NCBI GenBank assembly: GCA_907163375.1
Contig: CAJQUW010001728.1
Span: 1-64,000, forward strand
Direction of reading: 5' to 3'
DNA length: 64,000 bases
From: Prostheceraeus crozeri
Taxonomy: Eukaryota; Platyhelminthes; Polycladida; Euryleptidae
This document shows positions 55,025 to 64,000 of the stretch, piece by piece. Under the pieces are notes generated by a model, which saw nothing but the letters and a program-made list of their open reading frames with translations, was not told where the DNA came from and made no database searches. Within the stretch, counting starts at the first letter, position 1, and each line of letters opens with the position of its first letter. The position numbers were made by a program, and so were the translations under genes.

Positions 55025-57648
55025 GACTTCCCTCAATGAGGATTTGCGAGGTTCTGCTAAAGCTTTGGTGAATCTACAGTCGAGATGTGTGCGTACCTGC
55101 TCAGATATTACATTTGTGGAAACGTGTTTGAAAAATGGAGTGGTCCCGAAGTTCATCAAAAAACATGATAAGCATCCCAATAGATCTTCAACAGCGACCA
55201 GCGACCAACAGAAAAGTTGTGAGCCTTCAGAAAGAGATTGCTAAAGATGCCGTGCAATAATTAAAAGACAAGCTGGTAGTGATCGACCAACAAAGGGGAT
55301 ATGAATATTTGAAACTATGCAGGAGACTGAACGGTGACTCCCTATCTGAGTTTATTTCTCTACTCAAGGGAGATATGCGTAGGATCTCAGAAGAGAAATT
55401 AAGATCTCATACTAGAAAGTGGAATTTACTGGTCAATACGAAAGAAGTCTACCCCGTAAAGGACTACCTTCAAGACTGGAGACCACATTTTCCTTTTCCA
55501 TACACAGATGAGCATCTATGTAGCGCAACCAGCAATAGTTTTTATAATAGTAATGATGTGGTTGATTGTGGTTAGATCCGCAATTTTATTAATATCACAG
55601 ACAAACCTATCCCACCATATTGTAGTAGGATTTTGGGTCTCGGACCTAATTTTCGCACTCCCCCAGTTTTAAATAAAAATTTTATGGAAAATGTTAGCTT
55701 ACAACTAGATAAGTGTATGTATAAAATGCGATGTAATTATGCTTACAGTACTGGTAATAATCACAACCGTATAAACATACCTTTTGATCGCAATACGGTA
55801 AATTTCCCTAAAAATATGGACAGAGAAACTGAACTGAAAATGCATATGTTTAATAACGAAGTGCTAAACATAATGGAAAAAGAGACGTTAGATGTAAAAA
55901 ATAAAGATAAACAATACAAAAGATTCAATAACCAAATAAAACAAACTAAGTCGTGGATGAAACAAGAAAATATCACCATAGCTCCTACGGATAAATCAAA
56001 ACGCCTATGCATTACAATGGAAGAAAAGCATAGGGAAATAACAGAAGAAATATTAAAGGACGAAAATTGTTATAAACTCCTACCAAAATCAAAAAATGAC
56101 AGCATAGAACGTCAGGCAAATAAAATCATAAACTCCATTTTTAAAGATAAACTTTCTAGATCGCAACTTGAAAGATTACATACAACTAGTTCTGAACCAG
56201 CTTCATTTAAAACCTTTATTAAGGACCATAAAGAAAAGGTCAATGGGAATTTTCCTCTATGACCAATAGCTTCAACCAAAAACACACCCACAGAAAAAGT
56301 AGATTGGTTATGTTCCAAAATATTAAACAACTTAGTAAAATATGTTCCAGCCCTAAGCAACACCATGGACCTAATTAAAGAATTGAATGACTTAGATATT
56401 AATAATGACGCCATTTTTATTTCTTTAGACGTCATCAGTTTGTATCCGAGCATACCAATTAGCTTTGCCATCAAAGTAGCAGAAGACTTTGCTAAAAAGT
56501 ATTGGGCTAATATAGACAACTTTAATATAACAGTGGAAGAATTTACAAAATGTTTAAAATTCGTATCGTATAACTACGAAATAAGATTTCACGATAAAGT
56601 TTACCGTCAAATTTCTGGGGTCCCAATGGGTACACATTTTGCTCCTCCTTTGGCTATCATATTTATGAATCACATTGAAGAAATGGCTTTAGATAATTTA
56701 AAAACTAAATGTAAGATTATTCCAAGTATCTACAAAAGATACATTGACGACATCATCATATGACCATTGCCAAAAGAAGGCAATGATTTTGATAATGTAC
56801 TCGAAGTTTTTAATAAAGTTAACCAGAATATCCAGTTTACAATAGAAGTACCTGAAGTTGAACTAAATTTTCTTGACATAAGTATTTGGATAGAAGAAAA
56901 AATATTGCATTATAAATACTACACCAAGGACATAAAGACTGACAATTTGTTAAATAGGGACAGTTGGATTCCAAGCCATATAAAACATAATTTCATTACT
57001 AATACTTTGAATATGGTAGAAAATAGATGTAAAACTGATTTACTAAAGAATGAGGCTCTAACAAATGAAAAATTAAAGAAAAATGGATATAGAAAACGTG
57101 ATATAAAAAATAAACGTAAACGTAGAAAGACCCGTTTGGATAAAAAAAATGATGCTAATTTATTTCTCCCTTACCTCAACGACAAAACGAATAGAAAAAT
57201 CAACTCATTAATTAATAAATATAACTTGAACATCCGATTGGTAAATAGAAACAGTAAAAAGCTAAAAGATTGTTTCACTAATAAAAAAGTAAATAAGCAC
57301 GATAACTGTAAATACAGTAATATTTTGCCAGATAAATACAAATGTAACATTAAGAATATTTTTTATGAATTCAAATGTAAAATATGTAACTGTATTTATA
57401 TAGGTAAATCATCTAGAAACTTCAAAATTCGCTATCAAGAACACTGTCGCAGTATAAATAATGGAGATGTAAAGAGTGCCTTGAGTGCGCATGTCCTTAG
57501 CGATTGTAATTGTGCGAGTGTTGATGATTTTACGGTCGATATCTTGAAGTTCACGTATGACAGTGTTGAATGTGCGTTGTGGGAAGCGAGGTTGATTCGG
57601 GCTAGGTCTCCGAGCCTTAATCGACGACATGAATTGCCGCTTGGCTGA
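55025..57648 (+). pseudogene. Penelope-like reverse transcriptase with C-terminal GIY-YIG nuclease
   Basis: Parts in order: N-terminal region (ALVNLQSRCVRTCSDITFVE, about 55,055), a linker rich in Lys/Asn, motif A ISLDVISLYPSIPI (about 56,420), motif B SGVPMGTHFAPPLAIIFM (about 56,617), motif C YKRYIDDIII (about 56,732), a basic linker KRDIKNKRKRRKTRLDKKN (about 57,097), then a zinc-like CKICNC and the nuclease start YIGKSSRNFKIRYQEH (about 57,397). GIY-YIG nucleases nick target DNA to prime reverse transcription. About three breaks in all. Confidence 0.9.
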
Positions 57649-57854
57649 CACATTTTAGTTGCGCCGCATAGAGTTGTTCTCGTCATTTTGTATAAATACG
57701 TTTTTCATCTCTTCTGTAAATTCCATCATTCTTGCGTTGATCAAGGGTCTGGACCCGAAACGTCCGCTGAAGAAATCAGATATTTTTACTTTTTATTTTG
57801 AGGCATAAAAACAGAGGGAGCAAACTTCCATTTTCATTATTGAAAACCTTCCAT
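57009..57854 (+). repeat. Right inverted arm of the Penelope-like element
   Basis: 846 bp, mirror copy of the left arm; encodes the GIY-YIG end of the protein and about 200 bp of untranslated sequence after the stop at 57,648. Confidence 0.93.
57735..57770 (+). ncRNA. Hammerhead-like motif, right arm
   Basis: TTGATCAAGGGTCTGGACCC then GAAACGTCC: a CTGANGA-like box with two changes, a strong GGGTC/GACCC stem, and the GAAAC box. Hammerhead ribozymes are known from the terminal repeats of Penelope-like elements. The imperfect first box means activity is doubtful. Confidence 0.4.
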
Positions 57855-57889
57855 TTCAAAATGCACCTCCCGTTAACTGCCACTACATT

Positions 57890-57901
57890 AATGGTGTTTT
57901 C
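57890..57901 (+). repeat. Target-site duplication of the Penelope-like element, right
   Basis: AATGGTGTTTTC, exact copy of 54,167-54,178. Confidence 0.8.
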
Positions 57902-59691
57902 GTTTTCCATGAGTTGTCGTAGTTATAGTGTGCAGCTTTAGTTCAATTATATTCCGTATACTGGCATCATTTTGCCTCCATTATCCATCGGTGTATATAT
58001 CATATACATTATATCCATTTTCTTTTAATTTCATGAATTATTGGTGGTCATTGTCCCTTTTATAGCATATGAGGCGTTCAGTGTAGCCTGAACGTGGGCA
58101 AAGCTAATCAATTTTAATTCGCTGTCACGAGGAAACTACAATTATTTTTTATAAGAACTTTTTAATTCAAGAGTTGTAGCACCATTGCATTTGTAAACTT
58201 ATGGATTGGAGAACGTCATCAGTCCTCATCAGGGCTATTTCAATTTTTATTCAAATTACTAGAAATTATGATTAATTATAATTGAGTGCTGGGATGAATT
58301 CCATCATTGTACGTAAATTTCTTCAAAAAAGTAATGCGAACAATGCTCTTCTCAGCAACATAGGTTGAATTCTTGGACTAATCAGTCAATCAAATAATAT
58401 TGAAAAAGTATTTTACATCAGAAGTGAATGGTTGACGAAAAATTACTTATTTATGAATTGGTATGAGCATTTTTAGTATCAATTCAAAAAGGAGACTATT
58501 GACTTAATCTCTAAGATGCTTATGGCTCAGAGGATGATGGTCAATGAACTAATTGATGCAACCGATCAAATCTGCAAAGCAAAAGACTTAACATGTGTGG
58601 GAGAGCAAAAGCTCCAGCAAAATTTGAAAAACTTCGCCAATAACGCAAGCTTTAAAAACTGCTCGAACAACTTGTTTTCGCTTGACTTTCTAGAATCAAT
58701 TGTGCTTCTAAATATAATCCACCAGCCATAGAGCATGTATATTGTAGGTATCGTCGACTCAAAAAAAATTTTAGCATGCAGTGAACATTTTTATATCGAA
58801 AGATTCAATTTTTTGCGGAGATTACATTCCTGTGATCTAGAAAATATTTGATCACTTTTTATGGAGCTAAATTTGCAAATTATTCCTGTGTTTGCATGCT
58901 AGCGACGTGGACCCACTGTATAAATAGCATGAAACTTATTAGATATCAAATGGAATAAACATTCACTAAAAGAGGTACCACAATAAAGTGGAAATTAAGC
59001 TGATTATCAAGAAAATTTCATGAACCGCATATAATGCAAGTATTCATGGAAAGGGTGAGATCTCATTGTGCTTCTTGGCTGAAATTTCAAGCTTTTGATT
59101 TAATCTTCATCTGCATGATTTTATGATTCACTAAATTAGTGCTTCATTTCATGATTATGAATATGGATCCATTTACATCTTCTGAAGTTAATTATGATCA
59201 TTTTCTTTGATCATGATATTTTGCTCTTTCAGTGACAGGTAGTTTGTGATATGATGCCACTTAATCTTCTAAATAAGGCTGAACATTAAGGTAATATATT
59301 GTCTTCCGTCGATTTATTAATTTAGCAAACATTACTTCTTCAAGGTTGCCATGACATGGAAGATTTGAAAAATGCTAATCTTCCGTCTGTTTTGCTATAA
59401 TAATCAGTCAAACCAGCGCAAATTTCTCAAAGAGAGTAAAACCTTGCATATCTCACATGTGGTACTGGGTCTCAACTCGAGTACATTTAAAAAAATACAA
59501 ACTGTATACACATTGGGGATTTAATTAATACTGAGTTGGTAGTCTACGTAATATACATACTCGATGACACCAGCTAAATAGAAGTTCAGAACAAAATACG
59601 GTAATACTTATATTGTTCGAGTTCCGTGGAAATCTTGTTATCATAAGTGTAAAATGGGAAATAAATTAGATGATTGGAATATGTCTCTTAC

Positions 59692-60202
59692 CACTTCTTT
59701 CACTGACTAAACGTTCCAAATTCTTTGCATACGTTTCCATGAGCACCATCACATTGTCAATAATGTTCTGACTTTTATCGGACTGTAGGGGCTTGAGCTT
59801 ATGGCGCACTTGTTTTATATTTGGTCGAGCTGTTGGATCTTCTGACAAACAAGCAGAAATGCAATCAGTGATATATTTATCAACTGTACTAAGCTGACTA
59901 ATTTTCGGTCTATAAGGAACATGAAATTGATCATTTAAGACTATCACTCGGCGAATAATTTCTCGAGCTGGGTGATTATTTGGAGAAAATGGAAATTCAC
60001 GAGAAAACAGCTCCCAAAGAATTACACCAAAAGAGTAAATATCACATCGCTGATATGCAGCAACGTCCAGTTGAGCTAGAGTTGAAGACAAAGTGATTCC
60101 TCGGAGGTCGTCCACGAGTCGAGCCATATGATGAGTTAAACTGCCATATGGCTTCTTTGAAACCATGTATCGAAGGAACTCGGGTCCTGTCCAAAACAAA
60201 CT
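59692..60202 (-). CDS. Receptor guanylyl cyclase, kinase-homology-domain exon
   Basis: A 511-bp host exon: acceptor TTTTTTGCAG before 60,202, donor GTAAGAG after 59,692. It encodes the C-lobe of the kinase homology domain: SLFWTGPEFLRYM (in place of APE), QRCDIYSFGVILWELFSREF, CLSEDPTARPNIKQVRHKL, then NIIDNVMVLMETYAKNLERL and VSERSG, the signature joining the pseudokinase to the dimerising linker of membrane guanylyl cyclases. This domain regulates the cyclase in response to ligand at the outer face. It ends after one base of a Gly codon, matching the exon at 34,144. Exons for the receptor, membrane segment and kinase N-lobe should lie right of 60,203, perhaps beyond the window. Confidence 0.95.
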
Positions 60203-63200
60203 CTGCAAAAAAGGAAACAAAATACGTAATAATTACACTGTCAGTAATGTAAGTTGAAAATCGAGCATGCATATGCATTTCAGAAAGTTCGATAATTACA
60301 ACAAGTACAGAAAATTTTTCGATTATCAAAAAAGACTGAATTTACAGTGACTTTGTGCACTGATGCATTTTGTGTCTAAAATCATATATTGACACTTAAT
60401 AATCAATGTGATGAATTATCCGGCCACATTCACCAATTTTGGAATTTTTCGGTCTGTGAACGGGATTTGTTTGAGTGGAAATCGAATTTATATTTGCCAA
60501 AATTTTCCGCTTGCACCTTCTTTACTAAAACAAATTCGGCTAGCCAATCTTTCAAATTATAATGCCATGCATGAGATGCCATCTCCTTGGCTTGGAAGTC
60601 TACAAGAGTTTGTGGTCCAGTTGACGAATGACAGCATTTTGTTCTTGGTTCTCTATGCTTGTTTTTGAAACAAATTGGATGGTGGCCTAATCATGTCTTC
60701 CATGTACAGAGAGCATGGCAAAAAGTTAGTGACTTTGACATTTTCAATCATATTCATCAGTCAAATCGTGATGAACGCAAAAAATTGTTCAAAATGCGTA
60801 CCATTAGCAACGGAACAACGCACAAGTCTGCGGAACTCTAAAGAAGAATTATTGCCCGTGTGATAGTGTTGGGATGATTGGAATTCCAGACATCTTTAAG
60901 GGTATTATTCAAATTGTCAGTGATTTTGACACATGAATGGAGTTGCAGAACCTTAGAGATGAATATACCAATTACATGTACATGTAGGCGCGCTAGTTGT
61001 CTACCATATTCAGATTGAGACTTTTGAAGGTGAATTACCATTGAAGGACAAAACGCTTTTAGCCACAAGCACCATTGTATCCAGTAGCTGTACGTGTACG
61101 TGGCTGGCATGCATTGCTGTCAATTCCCCGGCCATCCATTCATCAATTGCTCATTATCCTGGAATATGTTTGGAGACATTTCGCTTAGACACACACTTGA
61201 ATTGTCATTTATAACCTTCTGCTGATAGGAATATTGTCCTGTCCAGCACAACTTTAAGATAATGTAGAGTTCTTTTTGTTGTCGAAAACACAGAAGCCAA
61301 TAGAAAGCCCAATACAAAAAAAGCTTGATGATGGGTTGATCCTAAGCATAGGATAAGATAAAATTTAAATTTAAGATTAATGAAAAGTGGTTCTTTTGTT
61401 TGATATAAAAAAGTAAAATCTTCTAGCAAGTTCCAAACCAAGCGGAGATTTTTTGACGTCAAAGGAAATAGAAAATGTTTAGTCGGGACAGGAATGTCAA
61501 ACTGTCATGTTGTGCTTGTTTGCGAACTGTCACCAACCATTTCCTAAGTTTTAATTAGAAAGCTTGCTGATACCCTCATCATATTCAACAGTTCAACAAA
61601 GTAGACTCAATAGAATATGTGAAAAATTTGCATTTTGCATCCTGAATTATTTGCTGTATTGAATTCCTTGACTTTTTACCGGGCACCTTGCATCATTTAT
61701 TATCCTAGTCTGATTTTGAAAAATATCTTGTAGCCTGTACACACCATAGAAATCAAACACTCTATTAGGATGGATATGGAGACAAGAATGGACATTGGAA
61801 ATGCACATTGAAAGGAATATAATGCCGTGAACACGCACTGCTATGGTACACTTTGTTTGTAACTTGTAAGAGAACTTGAGAACCATGCAAATGCGGGCGA
61901 TTATTCTCTGTTCAGTTTAAGTTTGAAATCATATTTGATAATTCTATTCAGCGCGCCATAGCCCGTGAAATGCCTTTAAAGACAGTTTTATCTGCAGCAG
62001 CTTTTTCGTGTTTAGTTGAAGTCTCCTCTCCATTCGATAATGACATCTGCAATTTCTACATGCTTCAATAATTTGGACATTCTTTAGATTGTCCTAGATC
62101 GGTGCTTAAATTTGTAACTGAATTAACTGAACAATAACCGACGGATATCCAACTACACCTTTTGCGTTTTAATTAAATTATGTTGCCATCAATTCAAAAC
62201 CTGTTGCATTCAAACAAAGATGTACAAATGGATCAAAAATGGTTTGATCGCAACAAATTTCAATCTGAATGCAAAAATGTGACAACAGCTTAAACGACTA
62301 ATTTAAAGGCGGATCCGACGCTCATTTTTTGTCATTACTGCTAAATCTGTTGCATGCTAATGCTGTACTAACTTTCAATTCATTTGAAGATGTCTAAGTA
62401 AGGTATGCCTTCCTAGATACGATGAAATAAAATTCAAAATTCCCAGAGGTAGGAACGCATTCCTCAAAATATAAAAAATGATTACAAACGGATAACAACT
62501 TTTCATGCCAATAGTCTTAGTTATTTTCCTCCTCAAGGATAAAATTTCCTTTTATTTCAGAGAGAAGGGAATGCGTTTCTTGTCGGAAAATTAAGATGGA
62601 ATGCTGAGATACAGTCATATGAATGAACAGTGTACTACATTCGAACAGTTTTCTTTAAAAAGATGTCATATTACACAATTATATATACAAATAAGAACAA
62701 GAACAATGACAGTGCAAGTTACAGAAGTTAAAAGAGTCAGTGAAAAAATTAAAAATGGAATTATAAAAGTTAGAAATCATCAAATCATTGTCCTACTGAG
62801 CTCCTCTAAAACAATCCTTATAGATAAAAATGGCACATGACATTTAGAAAAAAACTTGGTCAGAACCTAAAAGATTTGCAAGCAATAATAAGCTCTTCCT
62901 GTCCAATTGTGCATTGCTTGTGTGCCAAAAGCGATCGGGCATTGCAACGCATTAAAGTCACCAACAAATTCCTTGAAAACGATGCTCTAACTTCGGAGAA
63001 GCGGGATCCCGTCTGCACTGATATTTTTCCACCAATTCGTGAAAAAACATCTTTCTTCTCCTTCCCCCCATTCTCCAAAAGCAAACACCGTCATTGGTAG
63101 ACATCTCCACCCGAGTTCTCCACACTTCGAGTCGTTGGAGGAGTATTTGCAACTTTCAGGGATGTCAGGCTCATGGTTGTACTCGCTACGGAAATATTGT

Positions 63201-63982
63201 TTGTAGTAACCGGGTGTACCAAGAGATAAATTAATAAATTGAACAGTCAAACTTTCAAGACCGACCATCTTTACTGATTATGCCTTTTGCTATAACCAAT
63301 ATTTATGATCTGCGAATGCTTTTATCTCTCGATTAATAGATCTATATATTTAACTGAAAAAGCTCTTGTCGGTTGGGCTGATGTCAGTAGAGATTTGAAA
63401 CAGTAATACTCTGATAAAATGACATCATTTGGGAATTCGAGTAATGCAGGAGATCAGAAAGTCTTCAGATAAAAATGATTCATTTTCCGCTCCTATGAAA
63501 AGGATGTTTTTGAAATCAAAACCCCATATTCAATCTTAGGGTTACATACTCTAAAAATCTATTTATCAAAGTCAAGTTCATGTGGAGGAAGCTACCGTAT
63601 ATCTTCTTGATGAATTATCATCAAATGACCGTTGCCTGAATGTTGAAATAAATATCGCAAGGTCAGATTGATATAATGATCTCATCTATAACAGTGTTTG
63701 ATAGCGTAGGTTAAAAGGCTATCATTATCAAATAGAGCATCCGGTAGAAAAAGTTAGTTTGCTTCAAAATCTATGCGTGATGTTCAAGTTCAATAATAAG
63801 CAAGTGGATGACATCAATAAAAAAATTGACATGCACGAAGCCAATAAACCAACACTTAGGAACAATAATTATTCAAATAATGCATTCAAATATAAAAAGA
63901 TAATAGCAAACAAATATACTCGAAGTACATGTCACCAGTAGTAAGTAAAACTCCACTTCTGGATAGCGCAAGATGGCCGCCG
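60203..63982. other. Host DNA upstream of the kinase-homology exon, no exon confirmed
   Basis: Presumably intron of the same gene. A GC-richer patch at about 62,920-63,140 has frames on both strands (for example GYYKQYFRSEYNHEPDIPES, minus), but no matching splice sites or known domain, so none is called. The remainder is AT-rich without recognisable features. Confidence 0.4.
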
Positions 63983-64000
63983 TCGCTGACGTCCCCCCCT
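63983..64000 (+). repeat. Match to the Polinton terminal repeat at the window edge
   Basis: GTCGCTGACGTCCCCCCC near the end of the window matches the block CGCTGACGTCCCCC of the Polinton terminal repeats (97-110, and the complement at 28,266-28,280). Confidence 0.45.

Larger units (their letters stand above)
54179..57889 (+). mobile_element. Penelope-like element with inverted terminal arms
   Basis: Flanked by an exact 12-bp target duplication. Two 846-bp arms (54,179-55,024 and 57,009-57,854) are perfect or nearly perfect inverted copies; the right arm is followed by a 35-bp tail found only on that side, a known Penelope-like trait. Between them lies a reverse transcriptase, and the GIY-YIG nuclease is encoded in the right arm (its mirror copy is in the left arm). 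Arm identity implies a young insertion. It carries about three in-frame stops, so this copy is not functional. Orientation opposes the host cyclase gene. Confidence 0.93.
34145..59691 (-). other. Predicted 25.5-kb intron of the guanylyl cyclase gene
   Basis: Bounded by the donor at 59,691 (GTAAGAG on the minus strand) and the acceptor at 34,145 (TTTTCAG). One base of a Gly codon lies in the upstream exon and two in the next, so the phases fit. It is AT-rich and filled with transposon remains listed separately. Stretches 34,145-36,637, 37,688-40,340, 42,404-44,740, 46,701-54,166 and 57,902-59,691 show no gene I can support; short frames there lack motifs or splice context. Confidence 0.85.

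Noticed and set aside
62837-63268. Frames on both strands in a GC-richer patch, possibly an upstream cyclase exon
   Set aside because: No splice sites at sensible places and no recognisable receptor domain.
1-64000. CRISPR arrays, rRNA, bacterial operons
   Set aside because: None seen; tandem units at 28.5 kb lack CRISPR spacing and the setting is eukaryotic.

Overview
The window looks like genomic DNA of an invertebrate animal; I cannot name the phylum. Evidence: two spliced exons of a receptor-type guanylyl cyclase separated by a very long AT-rich intron, an animal-type Polinton/Maverick, Penelope-like elements, LINE remnants, and hAT and piggyBac DNA transposons. There is no bacterial operon, rRNA, tRNA or CRISPR array that I can support.

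Region 1 (1 to about 28,690) is one Polinton/Maverick, cut by the left edge of the window. Both terminal inverted repeats are visible. Between them lie a coiled-coil protein and small unknown ORFs, a protein-primed family B DNA polymerase (+), a capsid-like (penton-like) cluster (-), a small plus-strand block, and minus-strand clusters: protease, capsid, basic core-like protein, integrase, packaging ATPase, a small QKGGFL protein, RING-like proteins, and a right-end unknown gene. It is a fossil with roughly ten to twenty breaks, but many frames are long, so it is fairly young. The plus-strand block (13,108-14,354) holds a TBP-like protein of about 181 residues with both TBP repeats, beside two PC4-like proteins. 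I regard this as the most novel content of the window.

The Polinton has its own expression logic. Genes near the two ends (polymerase, right-end gene) have TATA boxes and begin with an ATG followed directly by homologous 67-bp introns. The minus-strand structural and packaging genes sit in tight, stop/start-touching clusters, each preceded by the motif ATGCAAA. This resembles separate early and late promoter classes.

About 6.5 kb of the Polinton (13.15-26.2 kb) is present twice in tandem, nearly identical. In the first copy about 1 kb is an almost pure G tract where the second copy has the ATPase gene. A second 1-kb tract, nearly free of G on the plus strand, lies in the penton-like cluster (10.87-11.89 kb). 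Both may be assembly or base-calling artefacts.

Region 2 (28.7-64 kb) is host DNA. A receptor guanylyl cyclase gene runs on the minus strand: a kinase-homology exon (60,202-59,692) and a cyclase-domain exon (34,144-33,839) whose splice phases agree across a 25.5-kb intron. The intron holds two hAT elements, a piggyBac with perfect termini, a LINE remnant, an inverted-repeat element with hammerhead-like motifs, and a Penelope-like element with 846-bp inverted arms and a 12-bp target duplication. The last 18 bases match the Polinton terminal repeat, so a related terminus may start there.
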